A DNA stretch of 36,568 nt from Azospirillum sp. CAG:239. GTDB lineage: Bacteria > Pseudomonadota > Alphaproteobacteria > RF32 > CAG-239. The DNA lies in assembly GCA_000436375.1 (NCBI GenBank), contig FR885460.1, positions 9,823 to 46,390 of the forward strand. Reading direction: 5' to 3'. The notes under the pieces were generated by a model. The model worked only from the letters and a program-made list of their open reading frames with translations. It was not told the DNA's origin and searched no databases. The position numbers were made by a program, and so were the translations under genes. Shown here piece by piece: positions 14,855 through 23,496 of this stretch. Numbering within the stretch: the stretch's first letter is position 1; every line of letters starts with the position of its first letter.

Positions 14855-16165
14855 CTATCCTAAAGTTCTAACCGGCGTTTTATTTTTGAGTTTCGATATT
14901 GCGGCATCGTCGGCTTTTAAGCGCAGAATCATCCGTTCGCCTTTGGCCGCGGCGGAAATGACGTCGGTATTTTTGTATATCCAGGATATCAGTTTGCCGT
15001 CGGCGGCGTCCGTTGTGACTTCAACCATGCGGAAGCTTGCAGAAAGCTTGTCTTCGACCAGCCGCAGAAAACGTTCGGTTCCCTCGCCGCTGACAGCTGA
15101 CAACGGAACGACGTTGGCATTGCGGGCGGCGTTTTCTTCCAGATAGCGGCGTCCGGCCTCGTCCAACAGGTCGATTTTGTTCAAAACCTCAATATAACCG
15201 CTTTCATTTTCAATGTTTTTAAGCCCCAGGCTTTTCAGCACGTTGAGCACGTCTTTTTTCTGAGCGAGGCTGTTTTCGTTGGCAATGTCTCGGACATGTA
15301 CGATGACGTCCGCTTCCAGAACTTCTTCAAGCGTGGCGCGGAAAGACATAATCAGTTCGTGCGGCAGGTCAGAAATGAACCCGACGGTATCGGACAAGAT
15401 GACTTCGCGACCTCCGGGCAGCCTGATGCGGCGCATGGTCGGGTCGAGTGTGGCAAACAGCAGATTTTCGGCAAAAACGCCGGCGGAAGACAGGCAGTTG
15501 AACAAAGTGGACTTGCCGGCATTGGTGTAACCGACCAGAGCAACGACGGGATAAGGAATGCGTTTGCGTGCCGAGCGTTGAAGTTCGCGGGTCTTTTTGA
15601 CTTTTTCCAGTTCTTTCCTGATACGGACGATTTTATCGTCAATGATGCGGCGGTCAAGTTCAATCTGAGTTTCGCCGGGGCCGCCGAGAAAACCGGCGCC
15701 GCCGCGCTGCCGTTCCAAATGTGTCCAGCTGCGAACCAGCCGGCTGCGCTGATAGGTTAAATGCGCCAGTTCCACCTGAAGCCTTCCTTCTTTGGTTTTA
15801 GCGCGTTCGCCAAAGATTTCCAGAATAAGCGCAGTACGGTCGATGACTTTGATTTTAAGCGTTTTTTCCAGATTGCGCTGCTGAATCGGCGTTAACGACG
15901 CGTCAACAATCATCAACTCAATTTCTTCTGTTTCAAGCAGCGGTTTGACACGATCGACAAAACCGCGGCTGAAATAGGCAGAAGGTTTGATTTCGCGAAG
16001 TTTGACGATTTCCCTGTAAGCAACGTTCAGATTGATGGCGCGTGCCAGTCCGACGGCTTCTTCCAGTCTGGTTTCAGGCGTTACGGAAACGGAATCGGCC
16101 AGAACATTCGGAAAGACGACGGCCGCCCGAACCTGATAATTTCGGTCAATTTCAACGTAAGCCAT
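14855..16165 (-). CDS. hflX: ribosome-associated GTPase HflX
   Basis: 436 residues. Its ATG follows directly after the hfq stop codon (TAA then ATG), a common hfq-hflX arrangement. The N-terminal HflX domain holds AVVFPN...EAVGLARAINL, then a coiled linker with GGAGFLGGPGETQIELDRR (~155-173). The G domain has P-loop GYTNAGKST (212-220), G3 DTVGF (259-263) and G4 NKID in VLNKIDLLD. HflX binds and can split stalled ribosomes under stress. Length and motif order are normal for the family. Confidence 0.97.
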   Translation of the reverse strand: MAYVEIDRNYQVRAAVVFPNVLADSVSVTPETRLEEAVGLARAINLNVAYREIVKLREIKPSAYFSRGFVDRVKPLLETEEIELMIVDASLTPIQQRNLEKTLKIKVIDRTALILEIFGERAKTKEGRLQVELAHLTYQRSRLVRSWTHLERQRGGAGFLGGPGETQIELDRRIIDDKIVRIRKELEKVKKTRELQRSARKRIPYPVVALVGYTNAGKSTLFNCLSSAGVFAENLLFATLDPTMRRIRLPGGREVILSDTVGFISDLPHELIMSFRATLEEVLEADVIVHVRDIANENSLAQKKDVLNVLKSLGLKNIENESGYIEVLNKIDLLDEAGRRYLEENAARNANVVPLSAVSGEGTERFLRLVEDKLSASFRMVEVTTDAADGKLISWIYKNTDVISAAAKGERMILRLKADDAAISKLKNKTPVRTLG

Positions 16166-16390
16166 TTACGCTTCGGGAATAGCAATATCGACCGCAGTGC
16201 TCGGCATAATGGTCGAAACGGCGTGTTTGTAGATGAGCTGGGTATGTCCGTCTCTTCTTAAAAGCAGCGAATTCTCGTCAAACCAGGTAATGATACCCTG
16301 GAGTTTTACGCCGTTAATCAAAAATACGGTTACGGAAACCTTATTTTTTTTGAGATCGTTTAAGAAGTCTTCCTGAACATTTTGAGACAT
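16166..16390 (-). CDS. hfq: RNA chaperone Hfq
   Basis: 74 residues: Sm1 motif [25 protein letters not shown] in overlapping parts (~6-30), then [13 protein letters not shown], and the Sm2 motif [11 protein letters not shown] with the YKH signature. It has only a short C-terminal tail, as in alphaproteobacteria. AAGGA lies eight bases before the ATG. It forms a hexamer that pairs small RNAs with mRNAs. It has its own promoter in the 88-base gap after trkA and is coupled to hflX. Confidence 0.98.
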   Translation of the reverse strand: MSQNVQEDFLNDLKKNKVSVTVFLINGVKLQGIITWFDENSLLLRRDGHTQLIYKHAVSTIMPSTAVDIAIPEA

Positions 16391-16423
16391 TGTCGTATCC
16401 TTTTTATTTATTTTAGGCTTTTA

Positions 16424-16452
16424 TATTAATCCCTTTTTGTTTCATTAGTAAA
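16424..16452 (-). promoter_or_regulatory. promoter of hfq-hflX
   Basis: Read leftward: TTTACT (16447-16452) and TTAATA (16424-16429), spacing 17, with an overlapping TAATAT alternative. It is placed about 34 bases before the hfq ATG. Confidence 0.45.
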
Positions 16453-16478
16453 GCATTGATTGCAGAAAGGGGATAATT

Positions 16479-17837
16479 CTATGTCAACAGGCGTTCGACT
16501 TTGCGAATGTCACGGGTGCAGACAAAGACTATCAGCAGATCGCCGGCTTCAATCCTTTCGGACGAAGACGGAAAGATAACGGTTTCGCCGCGGCAGACGG
16601 CGCCAATCATGCTGGTTTTGGGCAAACCGACCTCGGCAACCGTACGTCCGGCAATAAGACTGTCGGCATCGACACGGATTTCCCACAGTTCGCCGAAACC
16701 GCGGCCCAGAGAATAGGCGTCGCTCAGTTTGGCCTTGCGAAGTTCCTGAAGTATGCTTGAAATCGTAACTGACGAGCGGTCGATAAGAATATTGTCGGCA
16801 ACATTGTCGATAAGGTTGTCATAGGCTCGCGAATTGACCAGCGAAATGGCCGAAGACACGCCGCTTTTTTTGGCCAGCAGCGAGGCCAGAAGGTTATCCT
16901 TGTCGTGAGAGGTAACGGCAATAGCTGCATCCGCCGACTGTATACCGGCTTCTGTCAGGATAACGTCGCTCATCATCTCGCCGTGAATGACGACGGCGTC
17001 TTTGAGCGTATCGGCCAGAAAACGCGCGCTTTCCTCATCTTCGTCAATAATTTTCACACTTTGGATATTGTCGTCCTGTTCCAGTCTGGAAGCGAGGTAA
17101 CCGGCAATGAGATTGCCGCCGAAAATGATGATTTTTTCATTCGGCGTGCGTTCCATGCCGAAGTCTCGGATTGTATCGGCAATCTTGTCGGCCGAAACCA
17201 GAAAGTATATTTCATCGCCGGGGTTGATGACATCGCCGCCGCGGGGAATAAAGCTGCGGCCGCCGCGGACAATGCTGACAATGTTGACGTCCAGTTCAGG
17301 CGCCAGACGTTCCAGATGCACCAGCGGCGTCTGAATCAGCGGGCAGCTGTTCTGGCAGCGGAAAGCCAGCAGATAGACCTTCTTATCGGCAAGAGTCAGT
17401 ACTTCGGAGGTGCCGGGAATTTTTAAAACTTCCAGAATAGCCTTGCCGATTTCAATTTCCGGCGAGATGACCAAATCGACAGGAATGTTTTCTTCGTTAT
17501 AAAGCATGTTCCATTGCGGCGACAGAAACGATGCGGAATCGATACGGGCAATTTTTTTGGGAACGTTAAACAACGAATGAGCCACCTGACAGGTAACCAG
17601 ATTGACTTCGTCGCGGTCGGTGGCGGCGATAATCATATCGGCGCTGCGGGCGCCCGCCTTTTCCAAAACGTCAGGATGCGACGCAGAACCGTTTATCGGC
17701 TGAATGTCCCATTCCTTGGACATTTCGTCGAGTTTGTGAGAATCCGTGTCGATAACAATGATGTCGTTGCTGCCGCGGCTGAGATAGGCAACAATACTCC
17801 GGCCGACCGAACCGGCGCCGCAGACGATGATTTTCAT
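16479..17837 (-). CDS. trkA: Trk potassium uptake regulatory NAD-binding protein TrkA
   Basis: 452 residues from the ATG at 17835-17837. This start overlaps the dusB stop as ATGA and follows GGGGGAAG; a longer upstream frame lacks support. It has two RCK modules: the first begins MKIIVCGAGSVGRSIVAYL with the GxGxxG dinucleotide site and an acidic residue ending the second strand (VIDTD), and the second begins IIIFGGNLIAGYLASRLE near 230. Each is followed by a TrkA-C regulatory domain (around 140-215 and 370-452). TrkA gates TrkH/TrkG potassium channels at the inner membrane; no channel gene is present here. In many alphaproteobacteria ntrBC/ntrYX genes stand between dusB and trkA; here they are absent. 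Confidence 0.95.
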   Translation of the reverse strand: MKIIVCGAGSVGRSIVAYLSRGSNDIIVIDTDSHKLDEMSKEWDIQPINGSASHPDVLEKAGARSADMIIAATDRDEVNLVTCQVAHSLFNVPKKIARIDSASFLSPQWNMLYNEENIPVDLVISPEIEIGKAILEVLKIPGTSEVLTLADKKVYLLAFRCQNSCPLIQTPLVHLERLAPELDVNIVSIVRGGRSFIPRGGDVINPGDEIYFLVSADKIADTIRDFGMERTPNEKIIIFGGNLIAGYLASRLEQDDNIQSVKIIDEDEESARFLADTLKDAVVIHGEMMSDVILTEAGIQSADAAIAVTSHDKDNLLASLLAKKSGVSSAISLVNSRAYDNLIDNVADNILIDRSSVTISSILQELRKAKLSDAYSLGRGFGELWEIRVDADSLIAGRTVAEVGLPKTSMIGAVCRGETVIFPSSSERIEAGDLLIVFVCTRDIRKVERLLT

Positions 17838-18823
17838 TCTTCTTCCCCCTGCTCTCTTTGTTCGCAACTGTCAAAATAACGATTAATCTCGGAAATTGCA
17901 TCGGCAAAGTTGTTTATTTTTGTATACGTTTCGCGAAAACGTTTGGCGTCGTACATGCTCTTGCAGTACCAGCAGACATGCTTGCGGGACAACGGCAGCG
18001 CCATTTTTTCGCCGTAATAGTCCGTCAATTCCCCGATATGAGTCAGCAACGCCCGCTTTATTTCAGCTATGCTTATTTTCCGGGGCTTTTTGCCTTCGTT
18101 GAGATAATCGTGCGTCTGAGCAATCAGCCACGGGTTACCGAGCGCGGCGCGGCCAATCATTATTCCGTCGACCCCGGTATGTCGCAGCATTCTTTCGGCG
18201 TCTTCGGGACTGTTTATATCTCCGTTGCCGATGACCGGAATTTTGACGGCCTGTTTGACGGCGGCAATAATGTCCCAATCCGCGGTTCCCGAATAGAAGT
18301 CGCTGCGGGTGCGGCCATGAACGGTTATATAGGCGGCACCGCTGTCTTCGCACATTCTGGCAAAATCGACGGCATTGACCGAACCGGCATCCCAGCCCTT
18401 GCGAAACTTGACGCTGACTTTCAGCGACGAGGCCTTGACCGCGCTTTCAATGATTTTGGAAGCTTGGAGCATGTCTTTCATCAGCCACGAACCTGAATGG
18501 TTGTTGACGATTTTTTTGACCGGACAACCCATGTTGATATCTACGGAATGAGCGCCGAGTTCTTCCGCCAGACGCACGGAATCGGCAAAAAGCCCTTCGT
18601 TGCCGCCGACCAGCTGTACTACGACCTTATATGGTTCGTCACAAACGTCGGCAATGCGGTAGCTTTTGGGATTTTTGCGCGAGATGGCGTTGATGGCAAC
18701 CATTTCGGAAACCATGGTTCCCGGTCCCATGGAAGAAACCAGCCGGCGCATGGGCTTGTCGGTAATACCGGCCATGGGGGCTAAAAAGACATTGCTGTCA
18801 AAACCGTTAAAAAATCTGCTCAT
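17834..18823 (-). CDS. dusB: tRNA-dihydrouridine synthase DusB
   Basis: 329 residues. FMN-binding TIM-barrel features: FLAPMAGITDKPMRRL (13-28), VQLVGGNE, SVDINMGCPVKKIVNN with catalytic Cys100, TVHGRTRSDFYSG, IPVIGNGDINSPEDAE and GIMIGRAALGNPWL. The small helical C-terminal domain is complete. It reduces uridine to dihydrouridine in tRNA. It overlaps by four bases (ATGA) both the upstream 186-residue orphan and the downstream trkA, so the three are translationally coupled. Confidence 0.96.
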   Translation of the reverse strand: MSRFFNGFDSNVFLAPMAGITDKPMRRLVSSMGPGTMVSEMVAINAISRKNPKSYRIADVCDEPYKVVVQLVGGNEGLFADSVRLAEELGAHSVDINMGCPVKKIVNNHSGSWLMKDMLQASKIIESAVKASSLKVSVKFRKGWDAGSVNAVDFARMCEDSGAAYITVHGRTRSDFYSGTADWDIIAAVKQAVKIPVIGNGDINSPEDAERMLRHTGVDGIMIGRAALGNPWLIAQTHDYLNEGKKPRKISIAEIKRALLTHIGELTDYYGEKMALPLSRKHVCWYCKSMYDAKRFRETYTKINNFADAISEINRYFDSCEQREQGEEE

Positions 18824-19380
18824 ATCGTATAATCAAAACTGCGGTTAAATTCGTGCATAAAATCTATCAGAACCTGCGGCCGGGAATTGATGCCCGCGAC
18901 ATAGTCATAGGCATTGGCGGCATAAGCTCCGGAAACGGTTTCCTGTCCGGGTATAATGAACAGGTTGCCGGTTTCCGCCGCTGCGGTTCCGTAAGCAAAC
19001 AGGCCTTGGCGAAACGAAGAATAATCGGCAACGGACGCCAGTTCTTCCCAAAAGCTGACCGGCGTTTCGGCCTGTCTGATTTCCGGCGCGTTTTTTCCCT
19101 CTTCGTTAAAGACGTTTTTCTGCCGGGGCTGGCGATTCAGTTTTTCGCCTTCTCCGGCTTCGGAAACAAACTTCTGCACCGCAAACAACGACTGCGGTTC
19201 CAGATAGGAAACGGCGCTGCCGTTAAGCTGAAAGCCGTTTACGTTTTCGGTTCCGGCCGTTTCGGGCGGGTTGAGATGCGGAGCGGCCGCTTTAGCCCGG
19301 ATATGGCTGACCGATTTGGATATTTCGGCGGTCAGGCCGGAGAAATCGGGAGACAGGCTGTTTACTGCCGCGGAAATCAT
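18820..19380 (-). CDS. orphan protein between the coiled-coil gene and dusB
   Basis: 186 residues, ATG at 19378-19380 with GAGAGG upstream, nine bases after the stop of the giant coiled-coil gene; its own stop overlaps the dusB start. There is no signal peptide or transmembrane segment and no family I recognise. The first 100 residues are Ala/Ser/Pro/Asn-rich and probably disordered. The C-terminal 80 are more ordered, with SFWEELASVADYSSFRQGLF and a final IDFMHEFNRSFDY amphipathic helix. Operon position suggests a partner of the coiled-coil protein; that is inference. Confidence 0.65.
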   Translation of the reverse strand: MISAAVNSLSPDFSGLTAEISKSVSHIRAKAAAPHLNPPETAGTENVNGFQLNGSAVSYLEPQSLFAVQKFVSEAGEGEKLNRQPRQKNVFNEEGKNAPEIRQAETPVSFWEELASVADYSSFRQGLFAYGTAAAETGNLFIIPGQETVSGAYAANAYDYVAGINSRPQVLIDFMHEFNRSFDYTI

Positions 19381-19389
19381 CTACACCTC

Positions 19390-22300
19390 TCAGTTGAGTT
19401 TGTCCAGCGAGCGAGCCAGAATATAATAGAGCTTGCCGATGTCGGCACCGGAAATGACCGAAAGCAGAATGCCGGAGCGTTCGTTTTCGCGGGCTTTGCT
19501 GACCAGCGTTTCAAATTCGGACAGATATTTGGTAACGATATTGCGGAATTCGAGGTTCTTTTCAAACTCGGAGCGTATGGAAAGAATCTGGCTTTTGCTC
19601 ATGGTTCTGGACAGATGACGGACAAAGGCCGCCGTGTCGCCGTTATAATACTTCTTCCACAAGTCTTCTTCGGCATCGGGATTGAAGATGCGGTTGATGT
19701 CGACAGCCGCAGTTTCAAGCTTTTCGATGATGAAAGAAGCGTCTTTGAGGAAAGTGTCTACCCTGATGCCTTCATAGCGTTTTTGCAGGTCAGCCAGCTT
19801 GGTGTCGGCCTTGTCGGAAGTTTCGATAAGAATTTTAAGCTGTTTGTTGAACAGTTCGTTGAAACTGCCCGATTTGCTGACCAGTTCGCTGCCGCGGCGG
19901 GAGAATTCTTCCGTCGACGTATTCAATACGTCCATGACGTTGTTGATTTTATTGAGCGTGTCGTCCGTGGCTGCAACCAAAACGCCCGACTGCTTGAGGA
20001 AAACCTCGCCGGAACTGCGGATTTCATTTGAAATGCGTTCGGCGTTGGCGGCCGCTTCGCTGATGGATGCGCGCAGTTTGTCGCCAGAGTTTTCAAAATG
20101 TTTGGCGCTCATATTGGCAGCTTCTTCAACCTGCAAACTCAGCGTTTTGAGATTTTCGCCCAGTCCCTTGACTTTGTCATAGGCCTGATTGGCACGGTTG
20201 GAAAGCTGTTTGGAAGTATCCATCAGGACGACATTGAAACAATCGACCAGTTCCTTGGTGTCCTCGGATATCTTAATCATTTTGTCCGACTGGTCGGCAA
20301 TCATGTTGCTGATTTCGGCAACGCCGCTGCTGGCCTCGGCCGTAACCGTATTGAAACCGGCGATGTACTTCTCGTAATCGGCTACCGAAGCGCCCAGCTT
20401 TTTGCCGGAATTGTCAACGGTCAGCGACAGGTCTTCGGCGCACTGATTCAGGCTCATGTTGACCTGTTCAATGTTCTTAATCGAGTTTTTGGAGGCTTTG
20501 GCTATGTCTTCGCTTACTTTCAACAGACGGTCGCCCAAAACGTCGAACTCATAGGCGGCCTTTGCGGAAGTTTCGACGACATTATCGGTATTTTCTTTGA
20601 ATTTGGCGTTGATTTCGCTCATTTTCTGAGCGACGTCGGAAGCGGTGTCAGACAAATACTTATACTGTTGGGCCATTGACGCCTCACCCAGCCGCGCCTG
20701 AGTGGAAACGACATTGACGATGTCGGTCAGGCTTTCTTTCTGATGGTCGAAAGTTTCGCGCAGCGTATCGGCCTGTGCCTGAGTTTTGACAATGGTTTGA
20801 TCGATTTCCTTAATCTGTCCGTCAATCTGCGCCGAAATGCCGCGGGTTTCATCGGCAAGACCGGCGTTGGCCTGTTTGAGTTTTTCGCAGTTGTTCAGCA
20901 GGGTCAGCGTTGCGGTGTTTGACTCTTCGCGAACATCTTTGACGATGTTGGAGAAAGTATCCAGATTGGTACGGAAATCGGTTGACACATCGTTGAGCTT
21001 CTGGGCGATATCCTGCATAAACTTGTTGATTTCGGCATTTTGTTCGGCAACCGTCTTGTCGATTTCAGCCAGACGGTCAATCGATTTGGTCGAATTGGCA
21101 ACGACGTTTTCGGCGCGTTTGCTTACGTCTTCTTCAAGTAGAGCCATGCGCGCAAAAACGCGGTCGGCGCTTTGTTCAATAACCGAAACCTGATTTTTCA
21201 GCGAACTGCCGATATTGTTGGTGTTTTCGGAAATGCGGTCGCAGATGTCGAAAAATTCATTTTCCTGATGTTTAAACAGCAAATTAATGGCTTCAGCCTT
21301 TTCGTCAAGGGCGCGAACGACGTCGGAAACATAGCCGACCGTGTTTTCGGCAACCGAATTGAGCATGGTTGACTGAGTTTCGAACGAATTGAGAATCTCG
21401 TTAAAGGTTTTGGTCGAGTTCTCGGTTGACTTGTCGATGACTTTAGCCTGTTCTATCAAGACATTGGCAACGGTTGAAGCGCGGTCGGTAATACGACCGG
21501 AAATGCCTTCCAGCTTGTTGTGCTGTTCGGAAACGATATTTTCAAACTGGCTGATTTTGGCCAGCGTGTTGGAAGCGGAATCATCGAAGATTTCCAGCTG
21601 TTCCTGCAGATTGGTTCCTATGTCTTTGGTTCTGATGACAACTTCTTCGGAAGCTTTGAGCGCCTGATCCATCTGAGTTTTGAGGCGTCCGATGGCTGAG
21701 CCGGCTTCGCTGTCGATAATGGCGGCGGCGCGGGTAAGTTCCTCAATCTGGCGTTTGAGTTCGGCCTTGGTTTCTTCAATTTTATTGACCGAACCGCTGA
21801 TATGGCGCTGCTGTTGAGCCAGTGAGGTTTCGCTGATTTTGCTTTGCGTGACGACAATGTTGGAAGCCTCGACCAGATTATCGCGATGTTTAGCCATGAT
21901 TTCGGCAACCTTATCCAACTGCTCTATCGAAACTTTGGTCTGAATATTGACACCGTCGGCGTTTTCGCTCAGCTGTTGATTGAGTTTCTGGAGGCTGGCG
22001 GTAACTTCATCGGCCAGCGTACGCAGGTAATTGCGCTTTTCTTCAATATCCGAAGCGACGGCCGAAGTCTTTTCAACCGCGGCATCGGTCAGCATACCGA
22101 GTTTGGCGGTCTCGTCGTCCAGTGCGGCGACAACTTCGTTGATGCGGCCGACGGCGGCTTCGGATTTGAGTTCAAGCGCGGAGGTCTTTTCGTCGATACC
22201 GCTGCTGACGTTGTTCAGGCTGTCGAGGATATGGTCGGAAACGCCTTCCAGTTCCCGAACCTGATTGGAAATGCTTTCTTCAATAACATTGGCGCGAGCC

Positions 22301-23385
22301 ATGACCTTGTCAACTTCGGCGGCAAGAAATTCTCCCTGACGGCTGAAACTTTTGCTGAGCACGTCATTTTGCTTGCCGAGCGATTCAATATGGTCGAGAA
22401 TAAACTTGCTCTGACCGCGCAGAGTTCCGTCAATGCGGCTGATTCCATCGTCCAAATGCGCGAAAACTTCTTCGCAGCTTCTGACCGCTTTGGAAGAAAC
22501 CTGTTCAAGCCGGTCGCTCTGCCCGGAAAGAACGTCGGAAATATGGGCTATGGTTTCGCCGGTTTTATTGCCGTACTCGAGCAGCATTTCATTGGCTCTG
22601 GCCAATCTGGCGCTGTTGCTTTCGGAAATGGCGCCGAGAGCTTCGGACGATTCACGGATTTCCTTAATGCGGGGAGATATTTCATTAAGGAGGTCGGAAA
22701 CTTCCTTTTTGATGACGACGGCCGAATTGGTAAAATCGCGGATTTGATCCTTGAAGACGCCTGTTGAGTTTTCGGCGCGCTCGGCAACATAATCAAAGCT
22801 TTTAACCAGCGTTTTGACACCGTCGGTCAGTTCGGTCATGGTTTTTGAGGAATAATTGTCCAAAACGCCGACAAGCTTGGCAAAGTCGTCTACACGGCTG
22901 CCGAGTTCCTGTTTGATTTTTTCGGTCTGCGCCGTTGCAAGTTTGGTTACTTCCTGAAGTTCAATAACCTGCGAACGGATGGCATCGGCCATGGCTTTGG
23001 CCGTGGTGGCGCTCCCTTCTTCGGGATAAACGAGCTGGTTCATATAGGCGCGGAGAAACTTGGCCTCGCGTTTGAAACTGGAACCGCGGTCAATATAGGC
23101 CATAACGACCCAGATAATTGCCAGCGGAAGCGTAACGCCGGCCAGGAAGCCGCCGAACTCGTCCGGCATCATCAAAAACAGATTGGACCAGCCGAAAAAC
23201 TGCGTGATGTAAATGACAACTACGGCAAACCAGATGACGCTGACCCATATCATCAGCCGGTGCAGATTGTTGTTGAGCCACGAGTTTTCCGTTTCAGCGT
23301 CTTCGACATAGCTGAACTTGTTTTTTTCGGACATAAAATCAGGCAGGTTGGAACCTTCGCGGTTTTCCGAATTTTGGTTTGACAT
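19390..23385 (-). CDS. giant membrane-anchored coiled-coil protein, polar-scaffold-like
   Basis: 1331 residues. The charged cytoplasmic N-terminus (1-42) is followed by two transmembrane helices (about 43-63 and 77-97). About 1,100 residues of nearly continuous helix (roughly 130-1205) follow, rich in Ala, Ser, Asn, Glu and Lys with almost no proline, and resembling apolipoprotein or chemoreceptor-type repeats. Residues ~1206-1331 are a globular C-terminal domain with DLWKKYYNGDTAAFVRHL and GKLYYILARSL. Two N-terminal helices plus a very long coil is the layout of alphaproteobacterial polarity scaffolds such as TipN and the Agrobacterium GPR/Sinorhizobium RgsE proteins. Homology to those is my inference from architecture, not a search. 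The gene has its own likely promoter and leads into the 186-residue orphan, dusB and trkA. Confidence 0.8.
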   Translation of the reverse strand: MSNQNSENREGSNLPDFMSEKNKFSYVEDAETENSWLNNNLHRLMIWVSVIWFAVVVIYITQFFGWSNLFLMMPDEFGGFLAGVTLPLAIIWVVMAYIDRGSSFKREAKFLRAYMNQLVYPEEGSATTAKAMADAIRSQVIELQEVTKLATAQTEKIKQELGSRVDDFAKLVGVLDNYSSKTMTELTDGVKTLVKSFDYVAERAENSTGVFKDQIRDFTNSAVVIKKEVSDLLNEISPRIKEIRESSEALGAISESNSARLARANEMLLEYGNKTGETIAHISDVLSGQSDRLEQVSSKAVRSCEEVFAHLDDGISRIDGTLRGQSKFILDHIESLGKQNDVLSKSFSRQGEFLAAEVDKVMARANVIEESISNQVRELEGVSDHILDSLNNVSSGIDEKTSALELKSEAAVGRINEVVAALDDETAKLGMLTDAAVEKTSAVASDIEEKRNYLRTLADEVTASLQKLNQQLSENADGVNIQTKVSIEQLDKVAEIMAKHRDNLVEASNIVVTQSKISETSLAQQQRHISGSVNKIEETKAELKRQIEELTRAAAIIDSEAGSAIGRLKTQMDQALKASEEVVIRTKDIGTNLQEQLEIFDDSASNTLAKISQFENIVSEQHNKLEGISGRITDRASTVANVLIEQAKVIDKSTENSTKTFNEILNSFETQSTMLNSVAENTVGYVSDVVRALDEKAEAINLLFKHQENEFFDICDRISENTNNIGSSLKNQVSVIEQSADRVFARMALLEEDVSKRAENVVANSTKSIDRLAEIDKTVAEQNAEINKFMQDIAQKLNDVSTDFRTNLDTFSNIVKDVREESNTATLTLLNNCEKLKQANAGLADETRGISAQIDGQIKEIDQTIVKTQAQADTLRETFDHQKESLTDIVNVVSTQARLGEASMAQQYKYLSDTASDVAQKMSEINAKFKENTDNVVETSAKAAYEFDVLGDRLLKVSEDIAKASKNSIKNIEQVNMSLNQCAEDLSLTVDNSGKKLGASVADYEKYIAGFNTVTAEASSGVAEISNMIADQSDKMIKISEDTKELVDCFNVVLMDTSKQLSNRANQAYDKVKGLGENLKTLSLQVEEAANMSAKHFENSGDKLRASISEAAANAERISNEIRSSGEVFLKQSGVLVAATDDTLNKINNVMDVLNTSTEEFSRRGSELVSKSGSFNELFNKQLKILIETSDKADTKLADLQKRYEGIRVDTFLKDASFIIEKLETAAVDINRIFNPDAEEDLWKKYYNGDTAAFVRHLSRTMSKSQILSIRSEFEKNLEFRNIVTKYLSEFETLVSKARENERSGILLSVISGADIGKLYYILARSLDKLN

Positions 23386-23431
23386 AAATATAATCCCCTA
23401 TATTTCCCCAAATATAAAAATTGTCGGGCAT

Positions 23432-23459
23432 AGAATATAGCAAAAATTTATAAATTCAA
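23432..23459 (-). promoter_or_regulatory. possible promoter of the coiled-coil gene
   Basis: Read leftward: TTGAAT (23454-23459) and TATTCT (23432-23437), spacing 16. This places a start about 40 bases before the ATG at 23385. Confidence 0.4.
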
Positions 23460-23484
23460 AGCGATTAGGGGCAAAAGATTTCAG

Positions 23485-23493
23485 TTATCCACA
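23485..23493 (+). promoter_or_regulatory. single DnaA-box match
   Basis: TTATCCACA, identical to the consensus DnaA box, lies just after the stop of the 680-residue orphan and about 25 bases upstream of the coiled-coil promoter. A single match in 36 kb can occur by chance, and no cluster of boxes or AT-rich unwinding element makes it an origin. Confidence 0.2.
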
Positions 23494-23496
23494 AGC

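Noticed and set aside
18853..20031. 392-codon rightward frame opposite the coiled-coil gene and the 186-residue orphan
   Set aside because: The Phe/Gly/Arg-rich translation is the mirror of a Lys/Glu/Ala coiled coil.
21844..22767. 307-codon rightward frame opposite the coiled-coil gene
   Set aside because: Same mirror composition, no ribosome site.
23485..23493. Replication origin suggested by a perfect DnaA box
   Set aside because: Only one box, with no cluster, no AT-rich unwinding element and no dnaA, hemE or parA neighbours.
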